A model generated the notes under the pieces. It did no database searches. It had not been told where the DNA came from and worked only from the letters and a program-made list of their open reading frames with translations. A stretch of DNA of 64,000 nt. It comes from JBFAPK01 sp040676675 (GTDB lineage Bacteria; Actinomycetota; Actinomycetes; Mycobacteriales; Micromonosporaceae). Of the stretch, positions 17,786 through 26,436 are shown in pieces. Within the stretch, counting starts at the first letter, position 1. The number at the start of each line of letters is the position of its first letter. The translations under genes were made by a program, and so were the position numbers. The stretch lies in contig NZ_JBFAPK010000049.1 of NCBI RefSeq assembly GCF_040676675.1, positions 1 through 64,000 on the forward strand, written 5' to 3'.

Positions 17786-19510
17786 TCAGAGCGTCTGGAC
17801 CGTGGCGATCCGCTCTTCGAGCTGCTCGATCGTCGCCTGCGCGCTCGGCGGCCCGCCGCAGAGCCGACGCAGCTCAGCGTGGATCTTGCCGTGCGGCTGG
17901 CCGGTACGGTGGTGCCGAGCGGCGACCAGCGCGTTGAGCTGCCGCCGCAGCGCGACCCGCCGCTCCCCCGCGCTCAGCGGCGCGGGCGGGACCTGCGGGG
18001 CCGGAGCCGGTTCCTCCGCCGTCTTCCGGCGGCGCTGGGCCGCCAACTGCTCCGCCTGGCGCTTGTTCAGCAGGGTGGCCACCTGGTCGGCCGTGAGCAG
18101 CCCCGGCAGCCCCAGGTACTCCTCCTCCTCGGGCGTACCGGCCTGGGCCGCGGTGCCGAACGAGGCGCCGTCGAAGATGACCTGGTCCAGCTCCGCGATC
18201 GAGGAGAGCGGCTCGAACCGCTTCTCCAGCTCCCCGCTCGCCTCCTCGTTGCGCTGGGCGCGTTCCAGCAGGTCGTCGTCGAGGCCGTCCCCCCGCTTCG
18301 GCGCGCCGAGCACGTGGTCCCGGGCCGCCTCCAGTTCGCTGGCGAGTCCCAGCAGGTGCGGAACGCTCGGTACGAAGACCGAGGCCGTCTCGCCGGGGCG
18401 GCGGGCCCGTACGAACCGCCCGATCGCCTGGGCGAAGAAGAGCGGGGTCGAGGCACTGGTGGCGTAGACCCCGACCGCCAGGCGGGGAATGTCGACGCCC
18501 TCCGAGACCATCCGTACCGCGACCAGCCAGCGCTGGTCCGAGGCGGAGAAGGCCGCGATGCGGGCCGAGGCACCGGCGTCGTCGGAGAGGACCACCACCG
18601 CCTTCTCGCCGGTCAGCCGCTCGATCAGCCGGGCGTACGCCCGGGCGGCCTGCTGGTCCGTGGCGATGACCAGGCCGCCGGCGTCGCTCATGCCGCCGGC
18701 CCGCAGCACCTGCAGCCGGGCGTCGGCGGCGCGCAGCACCTGCGGCATCCAGTCGCCGCGGGGGTCCAGCGCGGTACGCCACGCCTGGGCGATCAGCTCC
18801 TGCGTCATCGGTTCGCCCAGGCGGGCCGCCAGCTCGTCCCCGGCGCTGGTCCGCCAGCGCGTCTCGCCCGAGTAGGCGAGGAAGATCACCGGACGGACGA
18901 CGCCGTCGCGCAGGGCGTCGGCGTACCCGTAGACGGAGTCGGCCCGGGAGCGCTGCAGCCCGTCCTGGCCCCGCTCGTAGAGCACGAACGGGATGGGGTT
19001 GTCGTCGGAGCGGAAGGGCGTACCGGTCAGCATCAACCGGCGTACGGCCGGCTCGAACGCGGACTTGACGCCGTCGCCCCAGGAACGCGAGTCGCCGGCG
19101 TGGTGGATCTCGTCGAGGATGACCAGGGTCCGTCTGGTCATGGTGTGCCGGCGGTGCACCTGCGGCGCCATCCCCACCTGGGCGTAGGTGATCACGGTCC
19201 CGTGGAAGTCGGCGGAGGAGTGCACGTCGGCGTTGCGGAACGACGGGTCGAGCTGGATGCCGACCCGGGCCGCGGCGTTGGCCCACTGGGTCTTGAGGTG
19301 CTCGGTCGGGGCGACCACGGTGACCGCCTCGACCGTGCCGTCGACCAGCAGTTCGGCGGCGAGGCGCAGGGCGAAGGTGGTCTTTCCGGCGCCCGGGGTG
19401 GCCACCGCCAGGAAGTCCTCGGAACGGCGGCGCAGGTACTCCACCAGCGCCTTGCGCTGCCACGCGCGGAGTGCGGGGAAGGAATCAATCGACGGTGGTC
19501 GGGCAACCAA
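17786..19510 (-). CDS. DEAD/DEAH-box superfamily 2 helicase
   Basis: A 574-residue SF2 helicase with Walker A TPGAGKT (about residues 38-44), motif II LDEIHHAG, motif III MLTGTPFR, and a helicase C domain with RMVSEGVDIPRL and motif VI QAIGRFVRAR. It is similar to the ResIII/XPB-like group lacking further domains; the C-terminal 140 residues are charged and helical (KRQAEQLAAQRRRK). The substrate is unknown, nucleic-acid unwinding or translocation being the family role. The start is set by the perfect AGGAGGA 8 nt upstream of a rare TTG at 19510; an upstream in-frame TTG would swallow this site. Confidence 0.9.
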   Translation of the reverse strand: MVARPPSIDSFPALRAWQRKALVEYLRRRSEDFLAVATPGAGKTTFALRLAAELLVDGTVEAVTVVAPTEHLKTQWANAAARVGIQLDPSFRNADVHSSADFHGTVITYAQVGMAPQVHRRHTMTRRTLVILDEIHHAGDSRSWGDGVKSAFEPAVRRLMLTGTPFRSDDNPIPFVLYERGQDGLQRSRADSVYGYADALRDGVVRPVIFLAYSGETRWRTSAGDELAARLGEPMTQELIAQAWRTALDPRGDWMPQVLRAADARLQVLRAGGMSDAGGLVIATDQQAARAYARLIERLTGEKAVVVLSDDAGASARIAAFSASDQRWLVAVRMVSEGVDIPRLAVGVYATSASTPLFFAQAIGRFVRARRPGETASVFVPSVPHLLGLASELEAARDHVLGAPKRGDGLDDDLLERAQRNEEASGELEKRFEPLSSIAELDQVIFDGASFGTAAQAGTPEEEEYLGLPGLLTADQVATLLNKRQAEQLAAQRRRKTAEEPAPAPQVPPAPLSAGERRVALRRQLNALVAARHHRTGQPHGKIHAELRRLCGGPPSAQATIEQLEERIATVQTL

Positions 19511-19518
19511 CGGGACGC

Positions 19519-19525
19519 TCCTCCT
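19519..19525 (-). promoter_or_regulatory. Ribosome-binding site deciding the helicase start
   Basis: AGGAGGA on the minus strand, 8 nt before TTG 19510, gives a consensus Shine-Dalgarno for a non-ATG start. Confidence 0.75.
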
Positions 19526-19738
19526 CGAATCGGGCAAGCGGTCTGCTCGTCAGCGGCCGAGCGAGGGCCACGAAAACGCCTCCGCGGATCCGGCGGAGCG
19601 CGAAGGCCACCCCAGCATAACCAGGAGTTCCCGCCGGCCCCAGTCGACACCAGCGGTCGCCCCGGCCCCACCCGTCACGCCGTGCGACCGGGGTCGTCCG
19701 ACCGGTCACAAGGCCGCGCGTCGCGGTCCCCGGCGGGC

Positions 19739-20452
19739 TCAGTCCGCCCCGGACCGCCGGTGCCAACGGCGGCGCCCGGTGAGACCGCCGCCACCGTCGT
19801 CCGGGTCGGGCTCGCCGCGCTGGCGGGGCGGCCGGCCGCGCGGCGGGGCCACCGGCGCCGACCAGCGCCGGCGCAGCGCCACCAGGCGTACCAGGAAGAC
19901 CAGGACCGCGGCGGCGACCAGCGGCACCGGCCCGGCCAGCCCGGTACGGTCCAGCGCCACCACCGCGAACGAGCCGGCGAGCGCCGCCACCGCGTAGATC
20001 TCCCGGCGCAGCACGACGGGGATCTCCCCGGTCAGCAGGTCCCGGCCGAGGCCGCCCCCGATGGCCGCGAGCATGCCGATCACGGCGGCCCCGGCCCCGG
20101 GCATCCCGGCGTGCAGCGCCTTGAGGGTGCCGGTGACGGTGAAGAGGGCCAGACCCGCCGCGTCGAGCACCAGTACGGTCGTACGGAGCCGGGCCAGTTG
20201 CGGGTGGAGCCAGAAGACGGCCGTCGCGGTGGCCGCCGCGACGGCGGCGTACCGCCAGTCCGCGAAGGCCAGTGGCGGCACCTCGTTGATGACGAGATCA
20301 CGGAAGATGCCGCCGCCCAGCGCCGCGACGAAGCCGACGAAGATCACGCCGAACAGGTCGAGTCGTTTCGCCACCGCGGCCGACGCGCCCGACGCGGCGA
20401 AGACGGCGACGCCGGTCAGGTCTGCCAGGAGCAGCGCGGTGGAGGTGGTCAC
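19739..20452 (-). CDS. TRIC (UPF0126) family cation channel
   Basis: A 237-residue membrane protein with about seven transmembrane helices and the internally repeated UPF0126 pattern. The first half has ASGASAAVAKRLDLFGVIFVGFV and GGGIFRDLV; the second has TGTLKALHAGMPGAGAAVIGM and GGGLGRDLLTGEIP. The paired GGGxxRDLL motifs are typical of bacterial TRIC trimeric K+-permeable channels. The last 50 residues are Pro/Arg-rich and cytoplasmic. GTG start at 20452. Physiological role inferred from the family. Confidence 0.88.
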   Translation of the reverse strand: MTTSTALLLADLTGVAVFAASGASAAVAKRLDLFGVIFVGFVAALGGGIFRDLVINEVPPLAFADWRYAAVAAATATAVFWLHPQLARLRTTVLVLDAAGLALFTVTGTLKALHAGMPGAGAAVIGMLAAIGGGLGRDLLTGEIPVVLRREIYAVAALAGSFAVVALDRTGLAGPVPLVAAAVLVFLVRLVALRRRWSAPVAPPRGRPPRQRGEPDPDDGGGGLTGRRRWHRRSGAD

Positions 20453-20491
20453 CGCAGAAGATTACGTGCGGTGGCGCGGTGGCGCGGCGAC

Positions 20492-20710
20492 TCAGTCGGC
20501 CATCGAGTCGTATATCTCCTTGCAGCGCGGGCAGACGGGCGAGCCCGGCTTGGCCGCCTTGGTCACCGGGAACGTCTCCCCACAGAGCGCGATCACGAAG
20601 GTGCCCATCACGGCACTCTCGGCGATCTTCTCTTTACGTACGTAGTGGAACATCTCCGGGCCGGTATCCGCGTCCTTCAGATCCGGGCGCTCGAGAACAT
20701 CAGTGCTCAC
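20492..20710 (-). CDS. DUF3039 family protein
   Basis: A 72-residue protein with TDVLERPDLKDADTGPEMFHYV at the start and a cysteine group ALCGE...VCPRCKEIY near the end, probably a zinc site. This is the DUF3039 signature, widespread and unstudied in actinobacteria. GTG 20710 has an excellent ribosome-binding site (GGAGGTGTAACC). Divergent from psuG. Confidence 0.88.
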   Translation of the reverse strand: MSTDVLERPDLKDADTGPEMFHYVRKEKIAESAVMGTFVIALCGETFPVTKAAKPGSPVCPRCKEIYDSMAD

Positions 20711-20816
20711 GGTTACACCTCCAACTTGCCAGTTTGGCAGGCCACGGCCGCCCGGTCCACCGCAGGCCCGCCCGAGCGGTCCAGCGCGGGCCCGGTCCGG
20801 CCCGGGTCGTACGGTA

Positions 20817-21755
20817 ATGATCGTGAAAGACTTCCACATCCGGTACGGGGCCGAGGTGGCCGAGGCGCTGCGCGACGGGCGGCCGGTCGTCGCCCTGGAG
20901 AGCACGATCGTCTCGCACGGCCTGCCCCGGCCCGACAACCTGCGCGTGGCCCGGGAGATCGAGCGGACCGTACGCGACAACGGCGCGGTGCCCGCGACCA
21001 TCGGCATGATCGGCGGCGAGCTGGTGGTCGGCCTGGACGACGCCCAGCTGACCCGGCTGGCGAGCGCCGACGGGGTGAGCAAGCTCTCCGTACGCGACCT
21101 GGCGGTGGCGGCGGCGACCGGCGCCGACGGGGCGACCACCGTGGCCGCGACCAGCGCGGTCGCCGCCGCGGCCGGGATCGGGGTCTTCGCCACCGGAGGG
21201 CTCGGCGGCGTGCACCGGGAGGCGGCGCAGACCTTCGACGAGTCGGCCGACCTGGTCACGCTGGCGCGTACCCCGATCGCGGTGGTCTGCGCCGGGGTGA
21301 AGTCGATCCTCGACGTGGGGGCGACGCTGGAGCGGCTGGAGACGCTGGGCGTGACGGTGCTGGGCTACCGGACCCGCCGGTTCCCGGGCTTCTTCATCAC
21401 CGACGGCGGCTTCGACCTGGACTGGTCGGTCGACTCCGCCGAGCAGGTGGCGGCCGTGCTCGCGGCCCGGGCCGGACAGGGGGTGCACTCCGGCGCGGTG
21501 CTGGTGGCCAACCCGCTGCCGACCGACGAGCAGCTCGATCCGCGACTGCACGACCGTACCCTCGCCGAGGGGTTGGCGCGGCTCTCGGCCGAGGGGATCA
21601 CCGGCAAGGCGGTGACGCCGTTCCTGCTCGCGTACTTCCACTCCGCCACCGGCGGCGCGAGCCTCGCGGTGAACGTCCGGATCATCCTGCGCAACGCCGC
21701 CCTGGCGGCGCGGATCGCGGTGGCCCGGGCGGCCCGGGCCGGCGCCGCCGGATGA
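20817..21755 (+). CDS. psuG: Pseudouridine-5'-phosphate glycosidase
   Basis: Cleaves pseudouridine 5'-phosphate to uracil and ribose 5-phosphate in nucleoside salvage. The 312-residue protein has the family pattern: VVALESTIVSHGLPRP, GxVPATIGMIGG (here GAVPATIGMIGGEL), SKLSVRDLA, FATGGLGGVHR, CAGVKSILD and TRRFPGFF, then ANPLPTDEQL. ATG 20817 has only a weak ribosome-binding site. The TGA overlaps the ATG of the next gene, a PfkB kinase, so glycosidase and kinase are translationally coupled, as expected for pseudouridine catabolism. Confidence 0.95.
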   Translation: MIVKDFHIRYGAEVAEALRDGRPVVALESTIVSHGLPRPDNLRVAREIERTVRDNGAVPATIGMIGGELVVGLDDAQLTRLASADGVSKLSVRDLAVAAATGADGATTVAATSAVAAAAGIGVFATGGLGGVHREAAQTFDESADLVTLARTPIAVVCAGVKSILDVGATLERLETLGVTVLGYRTRRFPGFFITDGGFDLDWSVDSAEQVAAVLAARAGQGVHSGAVLVANPLPTDEQLDPRLHDRTLAEGLARLSAEGITGKAVTPFLLAYFHSATGGASLAVNVRIILRNAALAARIAVARAARAGAAG

Positions 21756-22666
21756 CGGGTTCGGGGCGGATCGTCACGGTCGGGGACGTGGTCACCGACG
21801 TCGTCGCGGTGCTGCGCGCCCCGCTGGCGGCCGGTACCGACACCGCCGCCGCGATCCAGCTCACCGGCGGCGGCCAGGCGGCCAACACCGCGGCGTGGCT
21901 GGCCTGGCTCGGCGTGCCGGTGACGCTGGTCGCCGCGGTGGGCGAGGACGAGGCGGGGCGGGCCCGCCTGGCGGAGCTGGCGGCGCTCGGCGTGGACTGC
22001 ACCGTGCGCCGCGTCCCGGACGCCCCGACCGGCACCGTGATCGTCCTCACCGGGGACGGCGAGCGGACGATGGTCACCGATCGGGGAGCCAACCTGCGGC
22101 TCACCGCGGCCGACGTGAGCGCCGCGCTGGCGGCCGCGCCGGACGCGCGGCATCTGCACCTCTCCGGGTACGCGCTGCTGGACGCCGGGTCGCGCGGGGC
22201 CGCGCTGCGGGCGCTGGCCGCCGCCCGCGACGGCGGGCTGACCACCAGCGTCGACGCGGCCTCCGCGGCGCCGCTGCGGCAGGTGGGCCCGGCGGCCTTC
22301 CGGTCCTGGGTACGCGGCGCGGACCTGCTGCTCGCCAACGCGGACGAGGCGGCGGTGCTGGCGGACGGGGCCGGCGCGGCGGCCCGGGCCAGGGAGCTGA
22401 CCGGGGTGACGCCGCACGTGGTGGTGAAGAAGGGCGGCGGGGGCGCGATCTGGGCGATCCGGGACGGGGAAGCCCTCAGCGTGCCGGCCCGGCCGACGCC
22501 GGTGGTCGACGTCACCGGCGCGGGCGACGCGTTCGCGGCCGGGCTGCTGGCCGCCTGGGTGGCCGGGGCCGGGCCGGCCGGGGCGCTGGAGCGGGCCACG
22601 GAGCTGGGCGCCCAGGCGGTCGCCCAGGTCGGTGCCCGCCCGCCCGCGCCCGGTCGTCCCCGCTGA
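21752..22666 (+). CDS. PfkB-family sugar kinase, probable pseudouridine kinase
   Basis: A 304-residue ribokinase/PfkB protein: an N-terminal dyad near TGGGQAANTAAWLAWLG, GDGERTMVTDRGAN, and the C-terminal ATP/anion-hole motif DVTGAGDAFAAGLLAAW with the catalytic Asp. The ATGA overlap with psuG strongly suggests it phosphorylates pseudouridine to supply PsuG (the PsuK role). Other PfkB substrates such as ribose or adenosine cannot be excluded from sequence. The last 15 residues are Pro/Arg-rich. Confidence 0.88.
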   Translation: MTGSGRIVTVGDVVTDVVAVLRAPLAAGTDTAAAIQLTGGGQAANTAAWLAWLGVPVTLVAAVGEDEAGRARLAELAALGVDCTVRRVPDAPTGTVIVLTGDGERTMVTDRGANLRLTAADVSAALAAAPDARHLHLSGYALLDAGSRGAALRALAAARDGGLTTSVDAASAAPLRQVGPAAFRSWVRGADLLLANADEAAVLADGAGAAARARELTGVTPHVVVKKGGGGAIWAIRDGEALSVPARPTPVVDVTGAGDAFAAGLLAAWVAGAGPAGALERATELGAQAVAQVGARPPAPGRPR

Positions 22667-22746
22667 CGTAGACACACCCCAGCTCCCGCGGCGCCGGTTC
22701 TTGCGGCACCAGCTCCCGCGGTACCGCCTCGCGCGGTCCAGCGGCC

Positions 22747-23103
22747 TTACTGCTCGGCGTCGATGACCGGGTGCGGGCGCTCCTCGGCCGGCAGGCTCCG
22801 GGGTGGCGTCTCGTCCCGCTGCGACCGGTGCAGCCGGTTCGCGAGCCGGTACTTCTCCTTCGGAGGGCCGTCGTTCGCCAGCAGCACGGCCAGCCACGGG
22901 ATGAGGACCATGCCGACGCCGCAGAGCGAGAGCCAGAGCCAGAGCAGCGGGGGCTTGACCCCCACGAGGATCGCGCCGACCACCAGGCACGCCGCCCGGA
23001 TGGACATCATCACGATGTAGCGCAGCTGACGACTGCGGAGCTGGTCGTGCTGGCTGCGCGAGGCGTCGGTGATCAGGATCGGTTGGTACGCCTGACGCTT
23101 CAC
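22747..23103 (-). CDS. DUF3099 family membrane protein
   Basis: A 118-residue protein with two transmembrane helices (IRAACLVVGAILVGV and LWLWLSLCGVGMVLIPWLAVLL) between a basic N-terminus containing ITDASRS and a charged C-terminus starting LANDGPPKEKYRL. This is the DUF3099 pattern. Of two adjacent GTG codons the second (23103) is better spaced from GAGGAGGAA. Role unknown. Confidence 0.85.
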   Translation of the reverse strand: MKRQAYQPILITDASRSQHDQLRSRQLRYIVMMSIRAACLVVGAILVGVKPPLLWLWLSLCGVGMVLIPWLAVLLANDGPPKEKYRLANRLHRSQRDETPPRSLPAEERPHPVIDAEQ

Positions 23104-23204
23104 CACGTTCCTCCTCGCCGGATCTCCTCCATCCTGTCACCTCCGGCGCGGCCGTGCCGCGCCGCCTCGGCGTGGGCCCCGTCGCGCGGCTCACGCGGGG
23201 CGTC

Positions 23205-23226
23205 GCGTGTTACGTGCGTGGTACGC
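23205..23226 (+). promoter_or_regulatory. Tandem 11-bp direct repeat in the toxin-antitoxin promoter
   Basis: GCGTGTTACGT (23205-23215) and GCGTGGTACGC (23216-23226) are adjacent, one helical turn each, with 9 of 11 matches. They occupy the spacer just upstream of and overlapping a -10-like TACGCT (23222-23227) that lies exactly 6 nt before the toxin GTG, the leaderless arrangement. Ribbon-helix-helix proteins such as the antitoxin downstream commonly bind tandem repeats, so an autoregulatory operator is likely (inference). Confidence 0.5.
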
Positions 23227-23233
23227 TCCGGGC

Positions 23234-23521
23234 GTGGGCAGCAGGTTCAGCTTCACCGACGAGGCACTGGGCAACCTGAAGGTCTACGACGTGACGCCCG
23301 GGGAAGTCTGGGAGGCGCTGCACGTTGCCCGCCGGATAATCCGGCATCTCGGCGACGACGTGATGGTCGTCTACTCGACCACGCACCGGGGGCGGCGACT
23401 GGCCGTGCTGCTCGCCGAGGCGGAGGGCACCGACAACGACTGGGACATCCTCTCGGCCCGGGAACTCGGCGAGAGCGAGTCCAAGCGCTACGACGAGGCG
23501 CTGCGGGGATGGCGACGATGA
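23234..23521 (+). CDS. BrnT-like toxin of a type II toxin-antitoxin pair
   Basis: A 95-residue protein. The pattern FTDEALGNLKVYDVTPGEVWEAL, the RRLAVLLAEAEG strand and the ending DWDILSARELGESESKRYDEA parallel the BrnT RNase-fold family (WDExK..NL...V....V and ISARxAxxxExxxYE). The N-terminal FEWDE block of classical BrnT is degenerate here. GTG 23234 is leaderless by the promoter geometry. The antitoxin-like gene starts 12 nt downstream. mRNA cleavage is the family role; activity is not shown by sequence alone. Confidence 0.65.
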   Translation: MGSRFSFTDEALGNLKVYDVTPGEVWEALHVARRIIRHLGDDVMVVYSTTHRGRRLAVLLAEAEGTDNDWDILSARELGESESKRYDEALRGWRR

Positions 23522-23533
23522 GGAGGCGGTGAG

Positions 23534-23845
23534 ATGGACCGACAGGACGCGATCAAACAGTTCCACTCCGGCGGCGACCAGCTCGCGGAGCTGATCGACG
23601 AGAGCCAGCCGGTCGAGCTGCCGACCCCGGACACCGACACACCGATGGTCAGCCGCTCGGTACGGCTGCCGCTGGAGACGTACGAGCGGGTCCGGGCGGC
23701 GGCGGACGCCCGAGGCATCGGGGTCACCACGCTGATGCGGCAGTGGATCGAGGCGGGGCTGGCCGATCTCGACGAGTCGGCGACGGTGTCGCTCGCCGAC
23801 GTCCGGCGGGCGCTGGCCGCGCTCGCCCACCCCACCGCGGCCTGA
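23534..23845 (+). CDS. Ribbon-helix-helix (CopG/BrnA-like) antitoxin
   Basis: A 103-residue acidic protein. Residues about 35-75 (MVSRSVRLPLETYERVRAAADARGIGVTTLMRQWI) form a ribbon-helix-helix DNA-binding fold: a short beta strand, then two helices. The N-terminal part (residues 1-33) would contact the toxin. ATG 23534 is preceded by GAGGAGGCGG. Order toxin then antitoxin, as in brnTA. Likely represses its own operon through the tandem repeats at 23205-23226. Confidence 0.75.
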   Translation: MDRQDAIKQFHSGGDQLAELIDESQPVELPTPDTDTPMVSRSVRLPLETYERVRAAADARGIGVTTLMRQWIEAGLADLDESATVSLADVRRALAALAHPTAA

Positions 23846-23916
23846 GCCGCCGCGTCCCGGGCACCGGCCGACTGACGGTGGGGCGGGGCACCGCCGGCGC
23901 CACGCCCAACGGCTGA

Positions 23917-23950
23917 GCGGTGGCCTTCCCCCGCCCGGGAAGGCCACCGC
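23917..23950. terminator. Hairpin after the toxin-antitoxin pair
   Basis: GCGGTGGCCTTCCC / GGGAAGGCCACCGC, 14 perfect pairs with a 6-nt loop, 72 nt past the antitoxin stop and before the convergent glycosylase. The rest of 23846-24105 holds no gene. Confidence 0.8.
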
Positions 23951-24105
23951 AGCTCCGGCGTCCGGTTACCGACCTGAGCGGGCCTGCTCCGGCCACGCTC
24001 GCTGGTCCGATCCGCTCGGCAGAGCCTAGGAAGCCGGCCTCCCCCGGCCCACCGCCCCGGCCGGAATTTGACCGTTTCTTGAGCTTCGGCCGGCCTGCCG
24101 GGGCC

Positions 24106-24687
24106 TCACGGCTTGGCCTTGGCCGCCGCCTTCTGCCGCTGCTTGTACTCCCTGACCCGGGTCAGCGAGTCCGCGTCGGTGATGTCCGCCACCGACCGGT
24201 ACGCGCCGGCCTCGCCGTACGCGCCGGCGGCCTCGCGCCACCCGGGCGCCGCGAGGTCGAACCGCTTGCCGAGCAGGGCGAGGAAGATCTGGGCCTTCTG
24301 CTTGCCGAATCCGGGCAGTTCGGCGATGCGCTTCAGCGCGTCCCGGCCGTCGCTCGCCTCGGTCCAGATCCGCTCCGCCCGCCCGTCGTACCGCTGCACC
24401 AGCAGCCGGCAGACCTCCTGGACCCGCGCCGCCATCGCCTTCGGGAAGCGGTGCAGCGCCGGCGGCTTCGCGAAGATCTCGACCAGCGCCTCCGGGTCGT
24501 ACCCGGCGATCTCCTCGGCGGTCGGGGCGTGCCCGAGCCGCTGGGTCAGCACGTACGGCGAGGAGAACGCCTTTTCGAGCGGAATTTGTTGATCGAGGAC
24601 CATGCCGATGAGCAGCGCCAGCGGGTCCCGTTGGAGCAGCGTGTTGGCCTCGGCGTCGATGGGCAGCGACAGCGTCATGCCTGCCAT
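24106..24687 (-). CDS. HhH-GPD family base-excision DNA repair protein
   Basis: A 193-residue small HhH-GPD protein: DPLALLIGMVLDQQIPLEKAF near the start and the helix-hairpin-helix ELPGFGKQKAQIFLALLGKRF near residues 120-140, followed by a lysine-rich tail (KQRQKAAAKAKP). Full glycosylases carry a catalytic Asp about 20 residues after the HhH; here the region APGWREAAGAYGE contains no obvious DxxxxR pair, so activity is uncertain and it may recognise lesions in another way. ATG 24687. Confidence 0.85.
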   Translation of the reverse strand: MAGMTLSLPIDAEANTLLQRDPLALLIGMVLDQQIPLEKAFSSPYVLTQRLGHAPTAEEIAGYDPEALVEIFAKPPALHRFPKAMAARVQEVCRLLVQRYDGRAERIWTEASDGRDALKRIAELPGFGKQKAQIFLALLGKRFDLAAPGWREAAGAYGEAGAYRSVADITDADSLTRVREYKQRQKAAAKAKP

Positions 24688-24757
24688 CTTCGCCGGTCAG
24701 GGCGGTGGCGTACGACATCGGGGCGGCCCCGGGAGCGCCGGGGCCGCCCACGGCGGC

Positions 24758-25129
24758 TCACGCGCCGGCCGGAACCTTGTCGAGGAAGCCGTGTACGGCG
24801 CGGATCCGGCCCTCGGCGGTCAGCGTCGCCACGTCGAAGCCCTCGACGATCGACTCCCCACCGGAGGGGGCGACCAGTTCCCAGCCGAACCGGACGAGGT
24901 CGTGGTGCCCGTCCACGGCGCCCCTGGCGCGGAAGACCAGGCCGGGAAACATCTCGCGGGCGCCCGCGATCACGGCGGCGATGCCGTCGTGGCCGGCCAC
25001 CTCGGCCAGCGGGTCGGTGTAGGTCCCGTCCTCGGTCCAGAGTTCGCGGACGGCGCGGCCCCGCGCCTCGGCGTCCGGCTCGTTCCACGCGGCGAGGTAC
25101 CGGTCGACGACGGCGGCGAAATCGGTCAT
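24758..25129 (-). CDS. SnoaL-like (NTF2-fold) protein
   Basis: A 123-residue protein with the SnoaL/NTF2-like fold pattern: VVDRYLAAWNEPDAEAR, LWTEDGTYTDPLAEVAGHDGI and VRFGWELVAPSGGESIVEGFDV. Such proteins include polyketide cyclases and many small-molecule-binding domains of unknown function; no substrate can be assigned. ATG 25129 with AAAGGA upstream. Single gene between the glycosylase and the XRE regulator. Confidence 0.8.
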   Translation of the reverse strand: MTDFAAVVDRYLAAWNEPDAEARGRAVRELWTEDGTYTDPLAEVAGHDGIAAVIAGAREMFPGLVFRARGAVDGHHDLVRFGWELVAPSGGESIVEGFDVATLTAEGRIRAVHGFLDKVPAGA

Positions 25130-25304
25130 GAGAGGTGTCCTTTCTGACGGGCCGGCGGCGGCCGCGAGACCTCGGGCGACGGGGCCTCGGGCGGGTTGAC
25201 GTCCCACCGCCGGCACCCGGAAATCTCTCACCGGGGCGGCGGTCGCGTCGATTACCCGACAGGTAAGACGGTCCTCGGGCCGGCGGCGCCCGGTGCGGGG
25301 ACGT

Positions 25305-26186
25305 TCACTCCGCCAATTCCGCCAGCACCGACCTGAGCAACGCCCGGGACTGCGACTCGTCCAGGGCGACTTTGTCGAGTCCCGCCCACGCCTCCTCGTA
25401 CGCCGCCACGTCGGTGTCCCGGGAGAGATACCCGCCGCCGGTCAGCGACTCCCGGAAGACGGTGGTCGGTTCGCCCGCGGTCATCCCGTCGCCGGGCGGG
25501 AAGTCGAGAATGGTGAACGCGCCGGCCGCCGCCGCGAGGGTCGGTCCCGCCTCCAGCGGCAGTACGCGCAGCGAAACGTTCGGCCAGCCGCTCGCACGGT
25601 CGAGGTGGTCGAGTTGGTCCCGCATTCCCGGCCGGTCGGCGATGCGCCGCCGCAGCACCGCCTCGGAGAGGACCACCTCGTACCGCGGTGGCGGCGGAAA
25701 CTGTCGGCTGAGCAGGCGCTGCCGCCGGGCCCGGATATCGTCCGCCCGGTATCGCTGCGCCTCGGTGAGATCGGACCGGTACGGCCCGATCGCGGTCGCG
25801 TAGCGCACCGTACGCAACAGCTCCGGCACCAACTCGCCGTTGTAGTGCCGTAGACGTTCCGCGGCGGCCTCCAGTCCGAGGCCGAGGGAGAGCCACTCCG
25901 GAATGCCGTCGCCGTACGCGTGCCACCAGCCCTTCGCCTGCGTACCGCCGGCGAGGTCGGCTAGTTCCCGGGTGATCCGGGGCCCGGCGAGGTACAGGTT
26001 GCAGAGCACCTTCACATCGCGGGGCCGTACCGGAACGGCGCCGGACTCGATCCGCCAGATCTTCTGCCGGGAACAGGCCAGCGCGGTCGCGGCCTCGTCC
26101 TGCGAAATGCGGGCCCGCTCGCGGAGTTCTCGCAGGTAACGCCCGAGGCGCCGACGCGCGACGGTGGAACCGACCTCGACAGCCAT
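25305..26186 (-). CDS. XRE-family regulator with DUF5753 domain
   Basis: A 293-residue protein with an N-terminal helix-turn-helix (RRRLGRYLRELRERARISQDEAATALACSRQKIWRIESGA, about residues 11-50) and a C-terminal DUF5753 ligand/partner domain (about 100-285) with MRDQLDHLDRA and VSLRVLPLEAG. In Streptomyces such regulators (WhiJ family) pair with small DUF397 or other tiny proteins and control development. Here it is divergent from two very small cysteine-containing proteins across an AT-rich gap. ATG 26186. Confidence 0.92.
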   Translation of the reverse strand: MAVEVGSTVARRRLGRYLRELRERARISQDEAATALACSRQKIWRIESGAVPVRPRDVKVLCNLYLAGPRITRELADLAGGTQAKGWWHAYGDGIPEWLSLGLGLEAAAERLRHYNGELVPELLRTVRYATAIGPYRSDLTEAQRYRADDIRARRQRLLSRQFPPPPRYEVVLSEAVLRRRIADRPGMRDQLDHLDRASGWPNVSLRVLPLEAGPTLAAAAGAFTILDFPPGDGMTAGEPTTVFRESLTGGGYLSRDTDVAAYEEAWAGLDKVALDESQSRALLRSVLAELAE

Positions 26187-26436
26187 GCAACCCCCTACTT
26201 TCGATTACCAAAATGCATCTTGCAGATTTTTGATCCGATCCGCTTGCCGATGGTGCCGCAGCCCGATATTCGCAGCACAAGGAGACGGAAACAACATTGT
26301 GCTGACGGTCCAATTCGTCGCATGCTGATCAGCAGCGGCGTCGACTCCCTCGCCGACACCGCGGTACCGATGCCTGCACCGATCACTCAACCAGGGAAAT
26401 GCCTGGTCAGCGACCCATACCAAGGGGGCGAGAGAA
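26187..26436. promoter_or_regulatory. AT-rich divergent promoter region of the XRE module
   Basis: This 250-nt gap is markedly poorer in GC than its surroundings (for example TTTCGATTACCAAAATGCAT at 26199-26218). It contains AAAAT and ATTTT half-sites about 21 nt apart (26211-26231) that could form an operator for the adjacent regulator. No gene is supported inside. The lower GC may mark a transferred module. Confidence 0.4.

Noticed and set aside
17879..22666. Very long stop-free plus-strand frame over the minus-strand helicase and TRIC genes
   Set aside because: In DNA this GC-rich, antisense frames often lack stops. Only its last part (21752-22666), with a start and PfkB motifs, is a gene; the rest has no recognisable domains and opposes well supported genes.
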